From contig CAUJNA010003748.1 in assembly GCA_963377175.1 (NCBI GenBank), positions 274,678-338,677 on the forward strand: a stretch of 64,000 bases of DNA, in the 5' to 3' direction. The translations under genes were made by a program, and so were the position numbers. Position 1 is the stretch's first letter, and each line of letters starts with the position of its first letter. Positions 57,747 through 64,000 of the stretch are shown one piece after another. Source of the DNA: Effrenium voratum (Eukaryota; Sar; Dinophyceae; Suessiales; Symbiodiniaceae). The notes under the pieces are model-generated. The model did no database searches and was not told the DNA's origin. It worked only from the letters and a program-made list of their open reading frames with translations.

Positions 57747-58245
57747 CTATGTTCGGAATATCTCCCCTCTAATTGCCTGAGTTTGGGCTAGGACCAAGGC
57801 TCCCACGGACGAGCGTGAAGGAGGAGATTGTCTTGCAGCCTCCATCACATCATCGGGCATAAGCTCCTGCAAGCAAACTACAAGAGCGGCTCCCTGACAT
57901 GCCCCAGACCCAGCCTCCTCTGAAAGACTGTCATCAGAACTGAAATCCGGCACTTTTTTTGGCACTGCCGCTTGTGGTGCAGGCCGCACTTCCTTGGTGC
58001 ACTTGTGCATGGGATGACTTCGATGGAAGCAACAAGTGGTTCTACAGGTCGGTGTGGGTTTGACTCCTATTATTGGTTTCCAAGTGTCCTCAGCACCTGG
58101 TCTTTCTGTACCTGGCAAACATAGCAACAACACAAAAACACAGCATCGCCCATTTACAGACGGCCTGAGTCGGAATCGGAGCTGAAATCCGCCACAGGTA
58201 CTTTCCTGCGACTATGTGTTCTCATCACTCGGAAATCGCTCTGCA
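57747..58245 (-). CDS. Unrecognised gene with repeated acidic DFSSD motif
   Basis: The minus-strand piece at about 58215-58155 reads RRKVPVADFSSDSDSG and is followed by a donor-like GTAAATGGGC. About 57990-57760 reads QAAVPKKVPDFSSDDSLSEE, then AGSGACQGAALVVCLQELMP and DDVMEAARQSPPSRSS. The two share a KVP(VA)DFSSD block of acidic and Ser residues, as if one module had been duplicated or the exons encode a repeated linear motif. A further piece, TPEVPSKVPPRRDIYHDAER at about 58285-58225, also looks coding. Splice sites could not be joined in frame with confidence. No family was recognised. Confidence 0.35.
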
Positions 58246-58689
58246 TCGTGGTAGATGTCTCGCCTTGGAGGCACCTTGCTAGGAACCTCAGGCGTTGAGC
58301 AGCCATCATGGCGGTTCATCGGCACATGCGTCACTGCTGTTGCCACTAGGCAAACTTGCCACTCTTCCAGAAAGACGCGTGTTCAACACTTGCAAGCCGG
58401 ATAGCCAATGCAATGATTCAAACACGCTTTTCAAGGAGATGCTTCAGTGCTGAGACACACTGCCCCTTTCCAAGACCATGGCCCAAATTGTCGGCCTTTT
58501 CGCGCAACTGCGCATGTCATTCTCTGAGCTCCACGCTTTCTTGGGCACCGGAGGGTGCAAGGCCTGGAGTTGACGTGTCGCACGCTCAAGTTCGATCAGT
58601 CGCATGTCTCAGGCCGCAGCCAAGCCAGCCGCTTCGTCTGCGTCACTGCTGCGCAGCGCCCTTCGATGGGAACGACTTGCGCCCAATTC

Positions 58690-58805
58690 CCTGCACTCAA
58701 AACCCAAATCGTACCCCCAGTGAACATCCCAATCCCCACTAAAACAGGCTCTAAAATGGGTGGTGAATTCACCTACCCCAAAATGGGACCCCATTGGTTT
58801 TGACC
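58690..58805 (-). repeat. Dispersed repeat, about 90 bp, inverted copy 2
   Basis: The reverse complement reads ttttggggtaggtgaattca, gtggggattgggatgttcac and tgggggtacga, matching 47913-48010 with scattered changes. Confidence 0.8.
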
Positions 58806-59045
58806 CGCATGGATTGACCGGGCCCGGCGCGGAAGCTTTCTTTGGGCCGACGACCTGGGATTCCACATCGCGTCAGACTGCTGACTCGGTACTTCTCCCG
58901 CCTTCTTGAGCGATGCAACTCCGCCACTTCCATCAGACCTCCAGATTCGCCGCTGCTGGTGTCCTGGCCCACGACTTCTTGCGAGCATGGTGCAAGCACC
59001 AAGGCCTCTGACGGCTCGGAGGCTCGAACCTGGCGCGCCGCAGCA
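58800..59045 (-). CDS. Unrecognised exon candidate
   Basis: The minus-strand frame has MVLAPCSQEVVGQDTSSGES followed by GGLMEVAELHRSRRREKYRV, hydrophilic and basic, and then runs into the dispersed repeat at its 3' end. It has no motif. Confidence 0.25.
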
Positions 59046-59449
59046 TGACCATCACAATGCTCAAGCTGCTCTATTTATTTGGCACCCGCACCTCAGCCCC
59101 AAAAACTGCAACGGATTCGGGGCGAAGTCGAACCACCTGGCGGAAACGGTGCAATGCGGGCCATATCGCGGCGTGGAAATGCATACAGCTTCAAAAGCAG
59201 ATCGGATGGATTGCCCATGTTAAAAAGTCCCTCACTGCCACACAGTCAGTCACGGGGGATCACCTGGAACAAGCTTGAAGTATAGTATCTTGACATCCAA
59301 AAAACACACATCACCGCATGCCCAAGACCACTGCCTGCGCAGAGAACGCTCGCCATATTGGCGAGTCAGTACCATCAGGCATGGCCTCATGCAGTTGTGA
59401 CATCTCTGTGACATCATGGCATCACGAGTTTCACCTGCAAGCCGTATAT

Positions 59450-59750
59450 CTATGAGGTCTCATACTTTGCAAACCCCGTGAAGCAACGCCTGGAGCCTGC
59501 GGTGAGACGCGCTTTTGCCCTGGGGCATCGACAAGTCTGGCTCGGACAGCCGTGCAGCAAAGTGGTATCCTGGCTTCTTCCTGCACCGAAAATTCTGCTG
59601 GAATCGATGTACTGAGCTCTCAGGTGACAGTCCTCTGAGGTCGAATCCACTTCGGAGACCAAGAAGCCATCGCAGAAGTCCATCAAGCTCTGCGAGGCCT
59701 TGCATAGTTGCGGCCGTAGGATACGCGGGCCCTAAGGAACAAAGGGGCAC
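59450..59750 (-). CDS. Unrecognised exon candidate, possibly the 3' part of the CCCH gene
   Basis: Two overlapping minus-strand frames are open. One has MQGLAELDGLLRWLLGLRSG and FQQNFRCRKKPGYHFAARLS; the other has MDFCDGFLVSEVDSTSEDCH and LRAQYIDSSRIFGAG. Only one can be real. The piece follows the CCCH zinc-finger frame by about 60 bp on the same strand. Confidence 0.3.
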
Positions 59751-59809
59751 CCCAACCCGTGAATGCAGCGCTCTTGTTCTCAGCTAAACACAGCTAGTGA
59801 TACAAACAA

Positions 59810-60355
59810 TCATTGGACCAGAAAGTCTTCAAACGCCTCTTGGAAAGGCCCCTTGACTCCTTCTTCTTTGGTGAGAAAGCTGATGCGTGCTGCATGCTCC
59901 TGATGCCACTGCGCTCCGGTCTGGCCATCTGAATTGCCACCGGAACCAGAGATCGGTTGAATGCTGCGGCTCAAATACTCCCTCACAATACAGGGCGGCT
60001 TCAGCACAGATGTGGGGGCGAGTTGTCACAGCAAGTTGCGGTCCCGGCTCCTCATGTATCGCTCCGAGTCGCTTTGTTCGTGCCACTCCTGACTGAACAA
60101 AACAAAGTTTCCGTCAGGTGAGATGTCCGCAACGGTCGGGGCGTTGGTCGTGAAGTAGTCCTTTCCCATGCCTTCTCGATCACGGAAGGCTTTGTCTTCT
60201 GCCACTTGAACAGCATAAAGTTCCATCGCCCGGGACAATGAGTCAAACCCAGGATTTGGGAAGGCTCTTGGCCCTTCGTGCTTGAAGCGGCACTCATCCC
60301 CAAACTTGCAGCGGCCTTCGCGGAAGTGGCGGCAAATTTCACTCATGGCAGGCAA
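59810..60355 (-). CDS. CCCH-type zinc-finger protein, one frame interrupted by TGA
   Basis: The frame starts MPAMSEICRHFREGRCKFGD and holds one CCCH finger with Cys8, Cys16, Cys22 and His26 (C-x7-C-x5-C-x3-H). Such fingers usually bind RNA, in mRNA processing or decay. After the finger come helical and acidic parts (MELYAVQVAEDKAFRDREGM, PTVADISPDGNFVLFSQEWH). At 60026-60028 an in-frame TGA follows SRDRNLL. The same frame then continues protein-like for about 70 codons (SRSIQPISGSGGNSDGQTGA, SFLTKEEGVKGPFQEAFEDF) to 59810. A short intron, a sequence error or a young null allele could explain the TGA. Only one finger is present, where many family members have two. The start is well placed because the finger begins eight residues in, but an upstream exon is possible. 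Confidence 0.75.
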
Positions 60356-60904
60356 GTTCTGCTCGGACCTCTCTAGCAGGAGGAAGCCATTTCTCTATCT
60401 AAAGTGTTGCCTTTCCGAAGTCTGGGCTAGCACTAATTGCAAGAGGTGGAATCACAAATGCCAGCATTCCGTAATGTCTCTTCACACTATGGATCGTTGA
60501 TAAATACGTCTGAGCCAGGCGGACTGACTGTCTTGTTTCAACTTCCGAAGACTACAAACTTGACAACCCAAATTCCATTCACAGCATTTCAGTGCCCACT
60601 CGGCGTCGCTCTCCAGCAAACTAGCAAGGAAACGGTTCCGTCAGTGTTCAAACGTTTGTTCAGTGCCATTGCTGCTGATGCTGCTGCTATTTCTGAAACT
60701 TCTACTGCCACTACTCCTGCTGCTGCCGCTTCCCCTGTCTGCGTGCGTGGGTGCGTCTCCACGCACGCACTCACGCCTGCACGCCCGCGCGTCATTCTCC
60801 AGGAAAACCGCAGCTTTGGGATCAAAAGTCCAAAAATCGGCCTCTTCGGACCGTGCGTGCGTGCGCGCGTCCATGCTTGTGTTGCGTGGGTGCGTGTAGG
60901 TGGG

Positions 60905-61160
60905 TGGGAGTGTGTGTGTGTGTGTGGGTAGGTGTGGGTGGGTGTGGGTGGGTGTAGGTGGGTGTGGGTGCGGGTGGGTGGGGGTGGGTGCGAGTGGGTC
61001 CGCGTTGTGCGTGTGTGTGCGTGTGTGCGTGCGCGCGTTTGCGTGCGTGCGCGCGTGCGCGTGCGCGCGCGCTTGCGAGTGTGAGTGTGGGTGTGGGGGT
61101 GTGCGCGTCTTTGCTTTTTTGTTGTTTGTGTGCGTGTGTGTGTGTGTGTGAAGTGCCCTT
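60905..61160. repeat. GT/GC/GGGT microsatellite block
   Basis: (GT)n, GTGGGT and GCGT units make up about 255 bp of G/T-rich plus strand, with C elsewhere scarce. The adjacent 60740-60900 is also CG-rich and repetitive. The 296-codon minus-strand frame across it is an artefact. Confidence 0.93.
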
Positions 61161-61499
61161 GAGCCTCAAGCCCTTGAGCCTTAACATTCCGCCACTCTGG
61201 ATTTGGCTCCAGCTTGCGATTTGAATCATCTCCCTGCCAAAGAACAAATATTGCTTCGTTGTGACCTGCCTGAGCTACATTGGGTGGCTCATCCTGCCAA
61301 CTATCATGTGAATCATGAGCCAATCTCAGCACCACTTGTCCTGACACCAGTCCGGTGGCATCAGCCTCTCCAGCCTGGCACGTCCGTCCCATGAGATTCA
61401 TCCAACTCAACCAGGTCAGGCAGACGGGCTGGAGGGCGCCGCCGTGGCCATCGAGTGCCAGCCTCCACGGGCTGTCCAAAAAAGATGAGCGCCGGAGTT

Positions 61500-63450
61500 C
61501 TGTGACTCGCGCCTCCCGCTGCTACGGTGCCAAGCCGCACCAACGGAAGCTTGGGGCTTGGAGCCACCAGGCGTGGCACCCACGACACCTGCCATGGCGC
61601 AAGGACCCACCCCCCCCGGCGCTGCAAGTCAGCCAGTCAGCCTCCGAGCGCAAGCGCGCGCGCGTGCTCGAGGTGCCAGCCTCGAAGGTTTGATATAGCC
61701 GAAACCCCGTGAGAGCCCTTTTGCCTGAAGAGGCGCTCCCCAAGCGTACAGGGCGCCATCCTGTGGGCAGCATTCGCGGTCGCACGAATTGCGTTGGTCT
61801 AGCACTTAAGCACCGAAGTGGAATCACGTGCCAAGCGGCCTGTGATAGCGCCACAGAGTGCAGGCAGCCCGAATCGATGTGCACGATGCGAATGCCAGCT
61901 AGCGCTCTAACAGGATGTGGCCTGCCCCAGGATTGGTCAAAAGCCAAAAGCATAAAATGCTCGTGCGAGTGATCAATGTGCTTGGACCGATGCACGTTGG
62001 CACACCCACAAAGGACGCTGGGCCCCCGCGCCGTACCCACCAGTGCGACAATTGTCTCAGACGAAACCTTGCAGCAACTCGTCTCCAGGCCGTTTCCGGC
62101 ATTCTGATAGCATGTCAGCTAGCCTCTGCGCACTGAGAATCAAGCTGAAACGCGGCATCAACTTGCGTGGAATTCGGCACAGGTTGACCTTGCAGACCGA
62201 CAGCCCCCAATACATCTGCATTTGCAAGCCGAGACAATGCGATGCAACACGGTGTGCTGCCATTCTCTGCCTATGAAGCTGCATGGCCCCAGCCTTGACC
62301 AGTCATCGGGCCACCTTCTCCTCCCCAGCTGTAGACTTTCCTCGAAACATGTAACAAAATAGTATTGGGAAGTGCAGAATCATCGCACGTGGCTCGGATT
62401 GGCTGTGAGTGAGAGCAGAGCAGCTTGCTGAGCTCACAGCCCAGCCGAATCGAGGGCTAACGAGTGCGAATCTCCAGCAGCTACAGCCTGCAAAGGGCTG
62501 CCAACAGCCAATTCCAGATGCTGGATGCACAGCACTGGCCTGCATAACAAAGGCAGCTGGACACGCACGACTTAACGTCAGCCTCGAGCTGCTTGCACTC
62601 CGTGCATTCAACGTTGCAGTCCAGTCGTGGGATGCAAGGCACGCCACACAAGGCCCAGGCGGCTCATGAGACTCTTGCAAATGCCCGACTCCAAGCTGCC
62701 CTTTGCTGTTGTCACCCCAAGACAGCAGCCTGGCGCTTGCAACTTGCTTGCAACACCCGTGTGGAGGGAGCTTCACAAGGCAAGGCACAAACAGCTGGAG
62801 TGCACGGCGGCCTCCCTGCAGCTGAGCACAAAAGCACGAACGCAGCCCCAGCCGCGATGTCCGTCCTCGGGCTGGCCAAATCAATCCAAGAAATCAAAAA
62901 AAAAACATGGGACCCTCGTGCACAGCTTGGATTGCAGCTGAGAGTTCTTCTTCCTATGCCTAACCAGGCCATCCCTCAGGCATGGACGTACCCTCTGCCA
63001 GAGTTTCGATGCGACGCGGCCGTAGCCTCGATGCACGGCTCAGGCAGCAATCACTCTCTGCTCATGCCCTCAGCGTCTCAGCGTCCGGCTGCGCACGGAA
63101 CTTGGTCCGGAAACCAAGCCGACCGCTTGCACTGACTCCAAAGGTAAACACCTGCTGCACACAATGCCAGAATGCCAGGTAGAAGCAGGATCACTCCGCC
63201 GGCCTCTCCCTCACTGCTCAAAACGATGCTGAATCCCCCGCCGCAAGCAGCCTTTGCAATTCTCGGCCTGCAGCACATGCGTTTGGAGGCTGGCAGGGTG
63301 GGCTTGGATGCCCCAGCCTCAAAAGCTGCAAGCCCAGATTCTTGTTCGACGTTCGCTGCCGGTAGCGCAGGTGGGAGTGTTTCCCCCAACCTCGTTGCAA
63401 AAACAAAACACAACTTCAGCACAAGCCATTTATAGTGCCTGAGTACACCC
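61500..63450 (-). CDS. RCC1-repeat protein gene with GC-AG introns (partial model)
   Basis: RCC1 blade motifs lie in separate minus-strand exons. The exon ending at 63204 reads IAKAACGGGFSIVLSSEGE. The exon from 63151 reads VFTFGVSASGRLGF. Exon 62871-62812 reads PRTDIAAGAAFVLLCSAAG. The exon from 62729 reads LLSWGDNSKGQLGVGH. The exon ending at 61840 reads IRIVHIDSGCLHSVALSQ, and the exon from 61760 reads DGALYAWGAPLQAKG. Three introns (63203-63152, 62811-62730, 61839-61761) start GC and end AG, and splicing restores the RCC1 pattern (A-G-x-x-H/F-S-x-x-L-S-x-x-G-x-V-x-x-W/F-G-x-x-x-x-G-x-L-G). RCC1 repeats build beta-propellers, best known in Ran guanine-exchange factors, but also in UVR8, HERC and many others, so the role is open. 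Exons between 62.6 and 61.95 kb were not resolved. All intact blades keep the Gly-rich turns, so the gene may be functional. Confidence 0.75.
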
Positions 63451-63451
63451 A

Positions 63452-64000
63452 TTCAAGCAAGCTGAGGCAGTGTCCCAGTGGTTCCATGTCCTGCTTTTGC
63501 CGACCACTACCGCTTTCGCCTGCATTGTTGCAACCAACCCTTCTGCAAGAGTGTCACATCCTTCTCACTGGTCATTCCTCTCCATGCATCATTCAATATC
63601 CACGTGGGCAGTCTCCCTGTTTCTCTAAACATCGTATGCTCAAAGCAATCCTAGCATCAAGTCGCCTAAACCCTATTGTGCTGTGACTTGATTGCCTGAA
63701 GTCTTCCGGTGCGCTACCACAATATGCCACTCAGAGCGGTTCTTCGCGGAACGCCTAGAACCACGCCTGCACCCGTCCCTAGAAACTTGGTGACCAGAGT
63801 CGGCGTGCTGACCTCGGAATTGCAGCTGCGACCCTCTTCTTGCCAAAGTCTCACTCAGCCCGCGGCATTGGCAGTACTCCCAAGGCCACATGCAGGTCCA
63901 TAGCCCCAGCCTCCGGGCGGACGTACCGCAGTCGCAACTTCAGACACGAAACACCCTGGGTTCCCAGGCTGTACAGGCGGCCATTTCTGGAAACAGCCAG
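63452..64000. other. No gene recognised at the right edge
   Basis: Short frames only. The sequence may hold the 5' region of the RCC1 gene, whose first exon was not identified. Confidence 0.4.

Noticed and set aside
60026..60028. TGA as selenocysteine in the CCCH gene
   Set aside because: No Cys-rich redox context and no insertion element recognised; an intron, sequence error or null allele is simpler.
60589..61479. 296-codon His/Thr-rich minus-strand frame
   Set aside because: Centre is the GT/GGGT microsatellite; the ends show no motif.

Overview
This window looks like a piece of a dinoflagellate nuclear genome. Four things point there: introns whose only workable donor is GC (GC-AG, 52-82 bp), recognisable genes that all lie on the minus strand, a very large load of simple and tandem repeats, and a retroelement that carries a cytosine-5 DNA methyltransferase, a combination already described from dinoflagellates. 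No rRNA, tRNA or bacterial-style operon was seen. The species cannot be named from the sequence.

Layout. 0-0.9 kb: decayed plus-strand coding remnant with an endonuclease/exonuclease/phosphatase-like motif. 1.25-7.76 kb: a broken retroelement read on the minus strand, with a tyrosine-recombinase-like ORF, a Gag-like ORF, a cytosine-5 methyltransferase, reverse transcriptase and RNase H, bounded by split direct repeats in the order A1 - body - B1 - A2 - B2. 8.0-13.2 kb: simple repeats and unrecognised sequence. 13.3-15.5 kb: a coding minisatellite giving a Pro/Met/Gly-rich protein, probably on the minus strand. 16.2-24.1 kb: stacked tandem arrays (CA-rich, 62 bp, 13 bp with higher-order structure, 72 bp, 40 bp, 55 bp, 89 bp) and a 280-bp direct duplication. 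24.1-32.5 kb: no recognisable gene. 32.5-33.7 kb: a 1.1-kb CA/CG alternating purine-pyrimidine tract.

From about 34.5 kb to the end the window is a minus-strand array of intron-bearing genes: an EF-hand exon; a Ser/Thr protein kinase rebuilt across two GC-AG introns (HRD, KPEN and DFG motifs); several unrecognised multi-exon genes at 40-52 kb; an intact 456-residue ORF that joins a degenerate ABC-F-like ATPase to a TrmN6-like tRNA adenine methyltransferase; BTB-like fragments; a CCCH zinc-finger ORF; and an RCC1-repeat gene with three GC-AG introns. These have no evident shared pathway. Their common strand fits the unidirectional gene clusters of dinoflagellates.

Limits: exon borders of most minus-strand genes were judged by eye, no homology search was run, and many open frames are repeat artefacts and were left out.
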